A stretch of DNA of 64,000 bases, taken from contig CAJTSK010000001.1 in assembly GCA_910578835.1 (NCBI GenBank), positions 1 through 64,000 of the forward strand. Reading direction: 5' to 3'. Made by a program: the position numbers and the translations under genes. Each line of letters begins with the position of its first letter. Position 1 is the first letter of the stretch. Source of the DNA: an uncultured Muribaculum sp. (lineage in GTDB: Bacteria; Bacteroidota; Bacteroidia; Bacteroidales; Muribaculaceae). Shown here in pieces: positions 34,267-43,443 of this stretch. Below the pieces are notes generated by a model that searched no databases, had not been told where the DNA came from, and saw nothing but the letters and a program-made list of their open reading frames with translations.

Positions 34267-37200
34267 TGGTTGGTTACATTGATTATTGAGCCTGCCGAGT
34301 GGGCTGACAGAGCAGGGGCATATTGGCTTTGCAGCGATGCCACGCCTGCCGAATATTGTCCGGCATTGTTTACATAAAGTTCATAGCTCAGGCGGTAAGT
34401 GCCTTTGGGGAGATGGGTCACAAAGATATTTGTCGCTTCATCCCGGTTTTCACGATAGAAACATATCCCTTCGGCATATATCGGTTGTGGTAGCTGCTCT
34501 ACCGGCTCAAAGCAGGCTCCGCGGTCATCGATTATTGCAACATAGTCCATATCGCGCTTGGTGATTATGGTAAGGTTTACTTGTACTACGTCGCCAACTT
34601 TCATTGAGTCGGTATCAATCCACACTGTTTTGTCTTTGTCGCTTGATTTGACAAAAAGTTCTTTGCTGATTTCTACATCGTCACATCCGGCAGCCTTGAT
34701 TTCCGACATCTCGCTCTTGTAGCGGCAGAATACTGCTCCCCATGAGGGGATACCTTTTTGCTTAGCCACAGAGACAGATGCTTCCGACGGGTTGAGGCTG
34801 CTGATGTCTTGCCGGAAATAGCCAAGCAGGGAGTCTACGGTGTCGGGCGTGACATTTTTCTTGCCGACCTTTATTACCGGGACAGATACCGGTACGGTCA
34901 TGCTCTTGCCCGAGAGTAATATCGATGCGATGGCGTCAGATGTTGAGACTGATGTGCCCCAGTTTTTCGCTTCTTTCTGCAGGATAAGCCATTGGCGTAT
35001 ATGTTCTACGTCGGGCGATTGCGGGTCGATAGTGTTGAACGCATTGAGAATAAGCGATGTTGCCGCAACTTTTCCCATTGACCAAGCGGTCATGTCGTCA
35101 AGTGATGCCCACCACATGCCTTTCTGTGGGGTCACGGTGGCGTATTCACGCAGCGAGGCGAGGATTTTACCGGCGGTCGTGCGGTAGTTGTGTCCGTAAA
35201 GCAGGGTGGCGGCAAGTGCCTTATTGGTCACGTCATACTCTTTCCAGTGAGCATTGACATCGGCGATTGTGTTCTTGACCATCCGTTGCGCTCCCGCCGG
35301 AAGTGCGATTTCGGGATAGTCGAGGCGTATAATCGAGTATGAGAGGTCGGTCGCCTGAGGATGCTGCTTTATGATTTCCGCAGCATTACGGTCAAGATAT
35401 TCGACACCGCGGGCTATCATCTTGTCAAGACGATTATTGTCGGGCATGTAGCCAAGCTGCTTTAACTTGCCGGTCATGCCGATTATATTTTCTGTAATCC
35501 ATGGTGAAGGCTCTTTTTCTTGACCAATCCAAGACCATCCGCCGCGCGGAGCTTCCAGCATTGAAAGCTGCTTGATTGCCTTTTCGTAGGTGTCGCTTAC
35601 GACCTCCGGGTCAAACAGGAGTGCAAGACGTTCCATGCGTTCGGTATCACTTTTGGCATCCATCATCCACGGGGTGCAGTTCAGCAGTATGGTTTTCAAG
35701 TCGGAATTGCGTTCAAGCATCGACACGAGTGTTGAGTCGTTGCGGTCGCTTTGATTCCACATCTTTATAGCCGATGCTATGTTGGAGTCGCTTTTAAGGA
35801 TACCTTCTGCGATAGCTGCCGAGAATATCGCCGCCGATGCTGAAAGCGCGTCTTTTGCCTCTTCCTTGCGCAATCCGGGCAGGGCTGTCACTACATACCA
35901 TGACGGATTGTTGCAGAATTGCAGTGTAACAGTCGCGTCAGCGGGCATTTCAGGCAACTTCATCTCAAACGAGGTCGAATCGGGAGAAATGTAGAAAGGA
36001 TATGTGTCAATAACCGGTGAGATTGATGACAGCACAGGTATCACGCTTTGTTCGCCGTCGGCATAATTGCCTGTCGACGACTTTATGCGGTAACCGATTG
36101 CGGTCACGTCGCTTGCTGCGTCTACATTAGTGCTTACAATCGCTGATTTTCCGGTTTCGATAATAGAATTGTAATTGAAGGTCGACAATATTTTGCCGCT
36201 GAAGGGGTCAAACAGTTCCACCACGGTATTCACGCTGGCTGTAGAGTCGCTGTTGTTCATTACTGAAGCCTCGATTACCGCCTTGTCACCTGTACGCAAG
36301 AAGCGGGGCATGTTGGGCTGAACCATTATAGGCTTGTTGGAAAGGATTTCCCGCGCAATATCTGTCACAAGAAGGTCTTTTGTGAAGGCGAGAGCACGTA
36401 GTTGCCAAGTAGTGTTGGCGTTAGGCGCGGTGAATGAGAATGAGAGGTTGCCGTCATTATCGGTCGTGAGCATCGGCCGGAAAAAGGCAAGCGGGGTCTC
36501 GGCCGCACGATATTCAAAATTGTCGTTATTTCCTTCGGCTGATTTCTCTTCTACAGCACCTTCTTCTTCCATTTCCGCATCATTTGCCATTTCCAATTTT
36601 GCATTCATGGAAGGTGCGGCAGTACCAAAATCCATAGAGTACTCTTCGACTGCGATTTCATCGGCATGCTCTGCTACCATGTTGACTCCGGCCGCTTTCG
36701 CCATCGTGCGGTAACCACGTATGCGGATATTTAGCCATGACTGACCCCAAAGTTCAAATTGGGGAAAAGAGATATGACCGTATCTTCCGTCTCTTTCTCT
36801 TATCATGTCATTGGATGAGAGGGTACGGGGGAGTGTGAGATTGTTGATAAATCTCATGCTCGTCATGCTTCTTGCCTGAAGTGACAGGCTGTGGGGGGCA
36901 AGTGCGTCAAGAGCTTTGGCATACATGTCGAGGATGATTGCCGACTTTACTCCTTCGCCATCGCGGTCAAGGACTCTGAATGTCCACTGCTCTTCCTCGC
37001 CCGGCACAATTTTGTCACGGAAACTTTCGATGGCAAGTTTTATTTTCTTTATCGAAGCGTCGGTTACCACGTCTATATTTGATGACTTGTAGCTATAATC
37101 ATACCCGCTGGTAAGATTTATATGTACCTTGTCTACATTGTCGGGCAGACTGTAGGTGAAGTGGTGCATGCCGGCTTCTACCTTTTTCCAGCCTTGTTCG

Positions 37201-39932
37201 ATGAGGGCAGAATCGGAGCATACTATATAGCGTATGTACTGAGTGTCACCGGTAGTGGCATATAGTATGTCGGCTACACGATTTTTAATTGTATAGTTGT
37301 GAACAGGTACCCAAAGTATGGCATCCTCTACGGGACATTTCGTGTCAGTGGGGCGATAAAGGGTCACGGCGGATATTGTCACGGAGTCGGCAAAGTCAGG
37401 ATTGATAGTGCTGAACTCTACAGAATAGACACCGGATTTCACTTTTGCAAGGTTCATCTCCGGCTTGTCGCTTGTGAAAGTGCCTTGGGCGACAATGGCG
37501 CTGTCGGCATTGACAATCTTATATGCGATTTCTGCAGTCACAGGCTTGCCGTTTAAATCGGCAAGTGTCACTTCCGGAATGACAATGCCCGATATGTCGA
37601 TTGAGGCGGGGAGATTGGCGGTGAGTATATAGGGCTTGCCGGTAGTGAAACTGCGGTCGGTATCTCTGCTCTCTCCTGTCGGTGATGTCGAGGTGAGATG
37701 AGCGGTGAATACTCCGTTGACTATCGGTGACTCGGCAAGCAGCGCGGCGGGGAAACACACACTGAACTCTCCCGCTTCGTCAGTAGAAACGGTTGTAGTA
37801 TAATACTTCATGCCGTTAATGCCCCACCTGAACTGTAATCGTGGCGACACTTCAAGTTCTGCCGAGATGTCACATCCTGCAATGGGGAATCCGGAATAGG
37901 TTATTGTAGAGCCTTTCAGGGTGACATCGCCCTTGGCGGGGAAGTCGCGCAACACATCGGTTATCTTTACCTCATAGGTAGGCAGTTTATAGTCGGAGAC
38001 TATGAAGCCGGTGGCTCCGTAGTGATTCCATTGGTTTGTGTCGTTGGGGTTACGGAACATTATCGTATAATTGCCGGTAAGCCCCTCTTCAGGTATTTTA
38101 AATTCACCGCAAAGCCTTCCAAATTCATCAGAAGTTGCAAGTACGGAGTCTTTTATCTGGCTATTGGCATCTCGTAGAGATACTTCAAATATTATACCCG
38201 GTGCCACGGTTGTCGGCATGTCGGGTCCGTAATGCTGCACTACGCCGCTCCATTTTACCGAGTCGCCGGGATGATATATCGCCAGGTCGGTATTGCCATA
38301 TACGGCTAAAGTCTCATATCGGTCGGAGGTGTTGATATAGGGAAGATAACATTCCTGGGAATAGGTGTCGGTGCCTTTGGATACGAATGCACGGTTTCCG
38401 TCACCTTTAATCTTTACAATGGCACTATCGGCGGCATAGTCGGTCCTGACCTTGTTTTGAGACAATACGGTCAGGGTTACCCCGTCATTTACCGGTGCGC
38501 CGGTTTTGGGATTTGTGATGTATGCCCAGCGTTCATGTCCGTCAGAAGCGCTGCTTACATTCAGCGACGTGCAGTGTAGGTAATCATAAGATGAATCGTA
38601 GGCATTGTTATTATTGTTGCGTTTGCCATCTATGACCGGCACTACAATATATGCGCCCTCTTTGTCAATGGTTACTTTTTCTTCAGTTTTGTTGAAAAAT
38701 GGTTGAGTGAGGTCATTTTTCAGATTTATCGTCTTGACGAGACGAGCATTGGCTCTGCCGGTGTGCATATTGTACCACCCGCTGTTGCCTGCCTGATTGT
38801 AAGGCACCTTGTAGATCTCGATTTTGGCAGAATTTACATTTTTATTGTTTACGGTGATTTTTAGTGTGTCGCCGGGAACCACTGTTGAGCCGTATTCAAG
38901 GTTCAGGCTCTTTGATTTGATGGCATTTATGGCTCCTTTAAGATTGTTTATCCTGAAATAGCCGGGATGACGGCTGACACACTCGGTTGCCGTCTTGTAA
39001 AACTTCATTGTCTCTTCAGGTTGGGTCTCGATGTTCAGGCAGCAAGAGCTGTTGGCAATGGCTATTAGCGCCTCTGCCGAGTAGGGCGATGTGCTGTAAG
39101 AGTTGTACAGCTCATATAAAAGCTTGATTTTTTCTGTTTGAGGGTCGGTCACTCCTTCTGCCACAAACTCTATGCGGCTTACGTCGTCATAGATAAAAGG
39201 CGCGGCATCTCCTTTATGAAAATCAAGCAATTGCTGATATATGTACAGTATCTGTTTAGCTACAGGCGACTGATAGTTGAACGGTAACCTTATGTATATA
39301 TCGTAGCGGCATAGCATACCGACCGGAAACATATATGGTGTAGGCGACAAGCTCTTTAGCGTCTCGATCGACCTCCATGCTGCAAAGTCATAGAGGGTAG
39401 GGAAGAACGGCTTTGATTCATTATCTACGGTGATTATTCCGGTGTACTCCGACAGCTTTTGTGACTTTAATGCAGCCGGGTCAGAGAGTGCCTCGCCGGT
39501 AAGGGACAGTAATTTTTCACGGAATTGCTCCCCGCTCCAGAGCCGGTAGTCCTGATTGGCGGCAGTAGCGGGTAGTTGACGGCGGTCATATGTCCAGCGC
39601 TCGGCTTGATAGAGAGCCTGGTATATGTCGGCTTGCAGGAGCGACAGCATGGCTCGGGTAGGCGCATCTTTTTCCTGTGAGGTGATGGCTGCGATTCGGT
39701 TCAATACCGGTTGCAGGCTGTCGCGGTCGATAGCCTTTTCTGCAAGACTGTAGTCAATCAGTGACCTTACAAGCAATTTGCCGTCGCCATCGGCGAGAGC
39801 CTTGTCAAGTGAGGAGACTGCATTTTTACTTACTGTTTTCGGGTAAGCGAAGTCAGGTTTGGAATATTCCGCGCGGGTTGTCATTGTTACTGTAAACAAT
39901 AGAATTGATAATAAAAAAATCGCCTTTTTCAT
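34263..39932 (-). CDS. alpha-2-macroglobulin family protein, thioester motif not seen
   Basis: About 1889 residues from ATG 39932 (MKKAIFLLSILLF), with a cleavable signal peptide ending TTRAEYS; the 15 codons before it are non-coding leader. Domain order follows bacterial alpha-2-macroglobulins: an N-terminal helical part with a repeated-unit look, several MG-type beta domains (VTLTVLSQNKVRT, YHPGDSVKWSGVVQHYG), a bait-like stretch near residues 1060-1130 that is rich in Glu and Met, then FSFTAPNANTTWQLRALAFT and the TED helices (APRGGWSWIGQEKEPSPW). I find no CxEQ thioester motif, so the protein would not form a covalent trap. The periplasmic colonisation-factor type (YfaS-like) is the nearest relative. 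Confidence 0.88.
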   Translation of the reverse strand: MKKAIFLLSILLFTVTMTTRAEYSKPDFAYPKTVSKNAVSSLDKALADGDGKLLVRSLIDYSLAEKAIDRDSLQPVLNRIAAITSQEKDAPTRAMLSLLQADIYQALYQAERWTYDRRQLPATAANQDYRLWSGEQFREKLLSLTGEALSDPAALKSQKLSEYTGIITVDNESKPFFPTLYDFAAWRSIETLKSLSPTPYMFPVGMLCRYDIYIRLPFNYQSPVAKQILYIYQQLLDFHKGDAAPFIYDDVSRIEFVAEGVTDPQTEKIKLLYELYNSYSTSPYSAEALIAIANSSCCLNIETQPEETMKFYKTATECVSRHPGYFRINNLKGAINAIKSKSLNLEYGSTVVPGDTLKITVNNKNVNSAKIEIYKVPYNQAGNSGWYNMHTGRANARLVKTINLKNDLTQPFFNKTEEKVTIDKEGAYIVVPVIDGKRNNNNNAYDSSYDYLHCTSLNVSSASDGHERWAYITNPKTGAPVNDGVTLTVLSQNKVRTDYAADSAIVKIKGDGNRAFVSKGTDTYSQECYLPYINTSDRYETLAVYGNTDLAIYHPGDSVKWSGVVQHYGPDMPTTVAPGIIFEVSLRDANSQIKDSVLATSDEFGRLCGEFKIPEEGLTGNYTIMFRNPNDTNQWNHYGATGFIVSDYKLPTYEVKITDVLRDFPAKGDVTLKGSTITYSGFPIAGCDISAELEVSPRLQFRWGINGMKYYTTTVSTDEAGEFSVCFPAALLAESPIVNGVFTAHLTSTSPTGESRDTDRSFTTGKPYILTANLPASIDISGIVIPEVTLADLNGKPVTAEIAYKIVNADSAIVAQGTFTSDKPEMNLAKVKSGVYSVEFSTINPDFADSVTISAVTLYRPTDTKCPVEDAILWVPVHNYTIKNRVADILYATTGDTQYIRYIVCSDSALIEQGWKKVEAGMHHFTYSLPDNVDKVHINLTSGYDYSYKSSNIDVVTDASIKKIKLAIESFRDKIVPGEEEQWTFRVLDRDGEGVKSAIILDMYAKALDALAPHSLSLQARSMTSMRFINNLTLPRTLSSNDMIRERDGRYGHISFPQFELWGQSWLNIRIRGYRTMAKAAGVNMVAEHADEIAVEEYSMDFGTAAPSMNAKLEMANDAEMEEEGAVEEKSAEGNNDNFEYRAAETPLAFFRPMLTTDNDGNLSFSFTAPNANTTWQLRALAFTKDLLVTDIAREILSNKPIMVQPNMPRFLRTGDKAVIEASVMNNSDSTASVNTVVELFDPFSGKILSTFNYNSIIETGKSAIVSTNVDAASDVTAIGYRIKSSTGNYADGEQSVIPVLSSISPVIDTYPFYISPDSTSFEMKLPEMPADATVTLQFCNNPSWYVVTALPGLRKEEAKDALSASAAIFSAAIAEGILKSDSNIASAIKMWNQSDRNDSTLVSMLERNSDLKTILLNCTPWMMDAKSDTERMERLALLFDPEVVSDTYEKAIKQLSMLEAPRGGWSWIGQEKEPSPWITENIIGMTGKLKQLGYMPDNNRLDKMIARGVEYLDRNAAEIIKQHPQATDLSYSIIRLDYPEIALPAGAQRMVKNTIADVNAHWKEYDVTNKALAATLLYGHNYRTTAGKILASLREYATVTPQKGMWWASLDDMTAWSMGKVAATSLILNAFNTIDPQSPDVEHIRQWLILQKEAKNWGTSVSTSDAIASILLSGKSMTVPVSVPVIKVGKKNVTPDTVDSLLGYFRQDISSLNPSEASVSVAKQKGIPSWGAVFCRYKSEMSEIKAAGCDDVEISKELFVKSSDKDKTVWIDTDSMKVGDVVQVNLTIITKRDMDYVAIIDDRGACFEPVEQLPQPIYAEGICFYRENRDEATNIFVTHLPKGTYRLSYELYVNNAGQYSAGVASLQSQYAPALSAHSAGSIINVTNQ

Positions 39933-39949
39933 AATAGTAATAATATGGA

Positions 39950-39974
39950 ATTGGCGCGAAAAGTTCGCGCCAAT
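39950..39974. terminator. perfect hairpin between the sigma operon and the A2M gene
   Basis: ATTGGCGCGAA (39950-39960) and TTCGCGCCAAT (39964-39974) form an 11-base perfect stem with a three-base loop. It lies 32 bases past the Spy-like stop (40006) and 18 bases before the A2M ATG. There is no long T-run, so it may terminate partially or act in the A2M leader. Confidence 0.5.
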
Positions 39975-40005
39975 CAATTCTTATTTAGATATCCAATGTG
40001 TCAAA

Positions 40006-40491
40006 TTACTTTTTTCCGGAACGGGCTTTGGAATGCTCTTTCATGAGCTTGTCGGTAAAACGCCGTTCAGCCTGTTTAAGCTCAAACAATTGTTTCGGGG
40101 TAAGCACGGTCTTGAATTTTGTAAAATATTGCTTTTCAATAGCAGCTTCTTTTCCCTTGACCTCGTACATCGCCTCGGCGGCTTTTTCATATTCGAGGTC
40201 GGAAACCTTTTCGCTGCTCTTGGTTATCTTCTTTTCCATTGCGCGAGCCTCGCGGTTGACCTTGAACATCGCATCGTCCATCTCGTCATACATCGGGAAA
40301 AATTTAGCTTCCTGTTCTTTGGTCAGGTCAAGCTCTTTGGTAAGAAAACTGTGCTTGTATTGGCGCAATTCCTTAAACCATTCCTTGCGGTCGATATTTT
40401 TTTTATTATCGGTGGCATATCCCGGCATCGCGAATATTATCGCTGCGATAAGAAGTAGGAGTATGTTCTTTCGTTTCATATGAAGCGTCAT
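40006..40491 (-). CDS. Spy/CpxP-like periplasmic protein
   Basis: 161 residues from ATG 40491, which overlaps the upstream stop by four bases (ATGA); ATG 40479 (MKRKNILLLL) is the next candidate. A signal peptide ends near AMPGYA. The mature protein is helical and strongly charged, with an LTKEQEAKFFPMYDEMD segment and a later VLTPKQLFELKQAERRF block, resembling the LTxxQ repeats of Spy and CpxP. It is the third gene of the sigma factor operon and may be a chaperone or sensor in the periplasm that feeds back on it (inference). Confidence 0.75.
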   Translation of the reverse strand: MTLHMKRKNILLLLIAAIIFAMPGYATDNKKNIDRKEWFKELRQYKHSFLTKELDLTKEQEAKFFPMYDEMDDAMFKVNREARAMEKKITKSSEKVSDLEYEKAAEAMYEVKGKEAAIEKQYFTKFKTVLTPKQLFELKQAERRFTDKLMKEHSKARSGKK

Positions 40492-40871
40492 TTAAAGTTA
40501 GCTAATGTAACACCGTCATCATACAAGCCCTCGACCACATCATACTCATCGACAAGGTCTTGCATGTAATAGTCGTAGAAATTGTCGCTTTGCAGCACTG
40601 TGGCTATGACCGGGTTGTCGCTCATATGGTTGGAGCTTCTGCCGCTAATGTCATTAAAAAGCCACATCATGAGCCAGATACCGCTAAACATGGCTGCCAT
40701 ATAGATATAGGGGCGACTACGCTGCCACCATGTGCGCGGCAATATCTTCTCCTGCTTCTTTTCGGGAAGCTGCTCCATCATACGTGAGGCAAAATCAGCG
40801 AAGTAACCGTCGGGAACCGTCATTCCTGACCGTCGGTCAACCTGTTTTAGTATGTCGTTGTCATGTGCCAT
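40488..40871 (-). CDS. single-pass membrane protein, probable anti-sigma factor
   Basis: 127 residues. A cytoplasmic N-terminal half of about 50 residues contains VPDGYFADFASRMMEQLPEK, followed by one membrane helix (YIYMAAMFSGIWLMMWLF) and a short acidic extracytoplasmic tail (DLVDEYDVVEGLYDD). Size, topology and position between an ECF sigma factor and a Spy-like protein suggest an anti-sigma role, but no ASD zinc motif is present, so the assignment rests on context. It overlaps the Spy-like gene by four bases and follows rpoE-like by 43. Confidence 0.65.
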   Translation of the reverse strand: MAHDNDILKQVDRRSGMTVPDGYFADFASRMMEQLPEKKQEKILPRTWWQRSRPYIYMAAMFSGIWLMMWLFNDISGRSSNHMSDNPVIATVLQSDNFYDYYMQDLVDEYDVVEGLYDDGVTLANFK

Positions 40872-40914
40872 ATCGTATAATTTTTATTCTATGACTAAAA
40901 ATGTGGTCAATGGT

Positions 40915-41475
40915 TTAATCGTTTTCGGCAAAATATTGTTCAATTTTTTTTGCGGCAAGATGATATGAGGCTTTCAGGGCTCCGACAGAGGTGCCGAGCA
41001 CCTCCGACATTTCTTCATATTTCATGTCGTCGTAATAGCGCATATTGAACACAAGCCGTTGTTTTTCAGGTAAAGTGGCGATAGCCTTGCGCAGTTTAAG
41101 CGCAAGTTCATCACCGTCGATGAAGGTGTCGGCTTCAATCAGGTTTACAAGATGTGACTCCTCGTCGTCAATTGACAGGTTAAGGCGTTTACGTTCGCGG
41201 GCAAGGAAAGTGATACTCTCGTTGATGGCAATCTTGTAGAGCCAGGTCGACAATTTTGCCTCACCACGGAAATTTTCAATCGAGCTCCATGCTTTCATGA
41301 AAGTGTTCTGGAGAAGGTCGTCGGCATCTTCGTGGCTCTCAACCATGCGACGTATCTGCCAGTAAAGCGGCTCGCCGTACAGCTTGATTACCTCGCCAAA
41401 GGCATCGCGGCAGGTAGCGGGGTCACGTAGCCTCGCCACAAGTTCCGGATTATCTTTCACAAACTCTTTGCCCAT
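40915..41475 (-). CDS. ECF-type RNA polymerase sigma factor
   Basis: 186 residues. Region 2 has AFGEVIKLYGEPLYWQIRRM, DADDLLQNTFMKAW and NFRGEAKLSTWLYKIAINES, the classical ECF 2.2-2.4 sequence. Region 4 has LPEKQRLVFNMRYYDDM followed by the helix-turn-helix around YEEMSEVLGTSVGALKASYHLAAKKI. It redirects RNA polymerase to a small set of promoters, probably in envelope stress given its operon partners. Its own promoter is of the primary-sigma type (41495-41526); no second, unusual promoter was recognised. Confidence 0.95.
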   Translation of the reverse strand: MGKEFVKDNPELVARLRDPATCRDAFGEVIKLYGEPLYWQIRRMVESHEDADDLLQNTFMKAWSSIENFRGEAKLSTWLYKIAINESITFLARERKRLNLSIDDEESHLVNLIEADTFIDGDELALKLRKAIATLPEKQRLVFNMRYYDDMKYEEMSEVLGTSVGALKASYHLAAKKIEQYFAEND

Positions 41476-41494
41476 CGGTTGATACTTTGTCTTA

Positions 41495-41526
41495 CAAATT
41501 TAGGCATTTCAATCCATTCCCGCAAA
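41495..41526 (-). promoter_or_regulatory. promoter of the ECF sigma operon
   Basis: Minus strand TTTG (41523-41526), 20 bases, TAAATTTG (41495-41502), both boxes exact. It is about 20 bases upstream of the ATG at 41475. Confidence 0.75.
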
Positions 41527-41547
41527 TTTCGGCTTAATTGATGCAGA

Positions 41548-41575
41548 AAGGGCTGCCCTGAAAAGGACAGCCCTT
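41548..41575. terminator. hairpin terminator between ferredoxin and sigma operon
   Basis: AAGGGCTG (41548-41555) pairs with CAGCCCTT (41568-41575), with a GG/CC extension past one mismatch. It is 27 bases after the ferredoxin stop. The T-run is short. Confidence 0.6.
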
Positions 41576-41601
41576 ATGTCTTTGCTGTTGTATAGCTTTA
41601 A

Positions 41602-41772
41602 TTATTCGCCGGGAATAATTGCTTCGCTGGGGCAAACTTCTGCGCAGCTGCCACACTCGATGCAAGTATCGGGATCGATGCGATAGATGTCGCCTTCAGA
41701 GATTGCTTCTACAGGACACACGGGAAGACAGGTGCCGCAAGCTACACACTTATCAGTGATTACGTAAGCCAT
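41602..41772 (-). CDS. 2[4Fe-4S] ferredoxin
   Basis: 56 residues, easily missed because it is so short. The start is MAYVITDKCVACGTCLPVCP and the second half CIECGSCAEVCP, giving two CxxCxxCxxxCP motifs. That is the classic clostridial-type 2[4Fe-4S] ferredoxin, a low-potential cytoplasmic electron carrier, for example for pyruvate:ferredoxin oxidoreductase. It ends PSEAIIPGE with a TAA. It is monocistronic, with a -7 box at 41828-41835 and a hairpin at 41548-41575. Confidence 0.95.
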   Translation of the reverse strand: MAYVITDKCVACGTCLPVCPVEAISEGDIYRIDPDTCIECGSCAEVCPSEAIIPGE

Positions 41773-41827
41773 GATTAATTAAAATTTAGATATTATACGA
41801 TAAATTGTTTATTATTGCTTTACTCTG

Positions 41828-41835
41828 CAAAGTTA
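41828..41835 (-). promoter_or_regulatory. -7 box of the ferredoxin promoter
   Basis: Minus strand TAACTTTG matches TAnnTTTG. The upstream box is not clear. The predicted leader is about 50 bases and AT-rich. Confidence 0.5.
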
Positions 41836-41874
41836 TATCTTTTCTTTTAAAATCATCGATTTTTCCGGAAAAAA

Positions 41875-42591
41875 TTATTTTACGAGCACCTTGCCGCTGA
41901 GTTCGCCTGCCTTGTAGAGATATACACCGGGTGCCAGACGGTCAAGTGAAAGTGAGCCGTGACCGTTAATGGTGCGCTCAAGCACAGTGGCTCCGTTTAG
42001 TGAATATACATCAAGCTTGGTGCCTGCAGGGACGTTGTATTCAAGGATGTTGCCTGCGGCAAGATTCACGAAATTACCGTTGTCGGCAACATTGTCGATG
42101 CCGGCAGTGTAATTGGAATTGAATTGGAGGGTGAAACTATATACAGTGCGCGTATGGTATATGACTGAGAATGCCACTTCAGATAGAACATTGGGTTTTG
42201 TTGGCGAACCCAAGTTTTCCATGTCATCGGCCCAGTGGATTGCTAAGTCGATTGAGTTTTCGGGTCCCATATCAAAGCTCTTTTGGGCTATAAAAAGGTC
42301 ACCCATTTTCGATGGCGGGATGCATCCTCCAAACTCTTCAATTTCAGCTTTCGGACAGAATTGGATATGACTATCTGTATATGATGTTTTAAGACCGACA
42401 TTTACATCTGTTGATGCAGTGAGGACTATTGAAGGATTTGATTGCCAGATGCCAGTTGTTCCTTCAAATCCATTAACTATGAGTGTTGCGCCATCTGCAA
42501 TTTTTTCCCCATTATAGATAGCTGCAAATTCCTGTGCGTTGAGTGTCGTAAATAATGCGACTGCAGAAAATAAGGTAATAATTCGTTTCAT
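41875..42591 (-). CDS. secreted protein with type IX (type A-like) sorting tail
   Basis: 238 residues. A signal peptide (MKRIITLFSAVALFTTLNA) is followed by a beta-sandwich domain and, from about residue 165, a C-terminal domain that reads GIDNVADNGNFV, LDVYSLNGATVLERTI and LSLDRLAPGVYLYKAG, closing with GKVLVK. That tail is the T9SS type A sorting signal, directing export over the outer membrane. No enzymatic motif in the middle part. It is the last gene of the TlpA-DUF6029-Omp28 operon, 18 bases after the Omp28 gene. Confidence 0.8.
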   Translation of the reverse strand: MKRIITLFSAVALFTTLNAQEFAAIYNGEKIADGATLIVNGFEGTTGIWQSNPSIVLTASTDVNVGLKTSYTDSHIQFCPKAEIEEFGGCIPPSKMGDLFIAQKSFDMGPENSIDLAIHWADDMENLGSPTKPNVLSEVAFSVIYHTRTVYSFTLQFNSNYTAGIDNVADNGNFVNLAAGNILEYNVPAGTKLDVYSLNGATVLERTINGHGSLSLDRLAPGVYLYKAGELSGKVLVK

Positions 42592-42609
42592 ATATTAAAG
42601 AGTTAATGA

Positions 42610-43425
42610 TTATTCGATGATTGAAAATCCGCTTATAGCACATTTTGCCGCTTGAAGCACTCCATCTGTATCTGAGTAAACAAATGCGACAATATTTGTA
42701 TTGTCGATGTCCCAGTTTTCGTTAAGAGCTATCGAGTGAGTAAATGATTGGCTTTCACGGGTTAGAAGTGTTACATCTTCTCCCCATGTGCCGTTTACTG
42801 CAGCGCGGAATACATTGTTATGGGTATAGTTCGGGTAAAATGTACCTGTGCCGAATTGCGGAGCGATTATGCCGCTTTCAACAACCCAGAGCTGAAGTTT
42901 TCCGTCTATATTGTCACCAGAATAAATGTCGGTGGTTATATTTATGTTTTTACCCGATTCGTCAAGATTGGCTGACAGGGTAATTTCTACCGGAGTATCA
43001 TTTCCTAAGGCAGTCCTGACGAGTCCCTGCCAAGCACTTAAATCTTTTAAGCCGTCCTGGCGGTTGACAACACCAATAGGAATGTTGGTTACACCCCAAT
43101 GTTGCGCATATGTGTCACCTTCTGGTTGCTTTAATCCAGGTACGGTCGCTGCCGGGTCAAAATCAAGAGCAAGGGAGGTTGCGTGTATGCTGACTGCGAT
43201 GAATTTGTCGCCATATTGCTCTTCGATTTTCTCAATACTTTCGTGAGCTAACGGACAGTTGGTACAATATTGTCCGGTAAATTCCTCAAGGAGCACGGTG
43301 CGTTGAGCCGTGATTTCTCCCATGTCGATATAGCGTTCATTCTCCTTCACCTCGTCACATGAGGTAAGCAGTATGCCCGGTATTGCTATGGCGGCGAGTG
43401 CCGCGATGATTCGAGATTTTGTCAT
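42610..43425 (-). CDS. Omp28-related lipoprotein with a CxxC thioredoxin-like site
   Basis: 271 residues, lipobox LTSC near residue 23. The Omp28 family of Porphyromonas and relatives is an outer membrane lipoprotein group. The block VLLEEFTGQYCTNCPLAHES, followed by IEKIEEQYGDKFIAVSIHA, is a thioredoxin-like active site (CTNC) in a fold start. NIPIGVVNRQDG looks like the cis-proline region of a thioredoxin fold. The C-terminal half is a beta-rich domain. Gaps of 18 bases on both sides place it in the operon with DUF6029, TlpA and the T9SS-tailed protein. Confidence 0.85.
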   Translation of the reverse strand: MTKSRIIAALAAIAIPGILLTSCDEVKENERYIDMGEITAQRTVLLEEFTGQYCTNCPLAHESIEKIEEQYGDKFIAVSIHATSLALDFDPAATVPGLKQPEGDTYAQHWGVTNIPIGVVNRQDGLKDLSAWQGLVRTALGNDTPVEITLSANLDESGKNINITTDIYSGDNIDGKLQLWVVESGIIAPQFGTGTFYPNYTHNNVFRAAVNGTWGEDVTLLTRESQSFTHSIALNENWDIDNTNIVAFVYSDTDGVLQAAKCAISGFSIIE

Positions 43426-43443
43426 AGTGTGTTTTCTCCCTGT

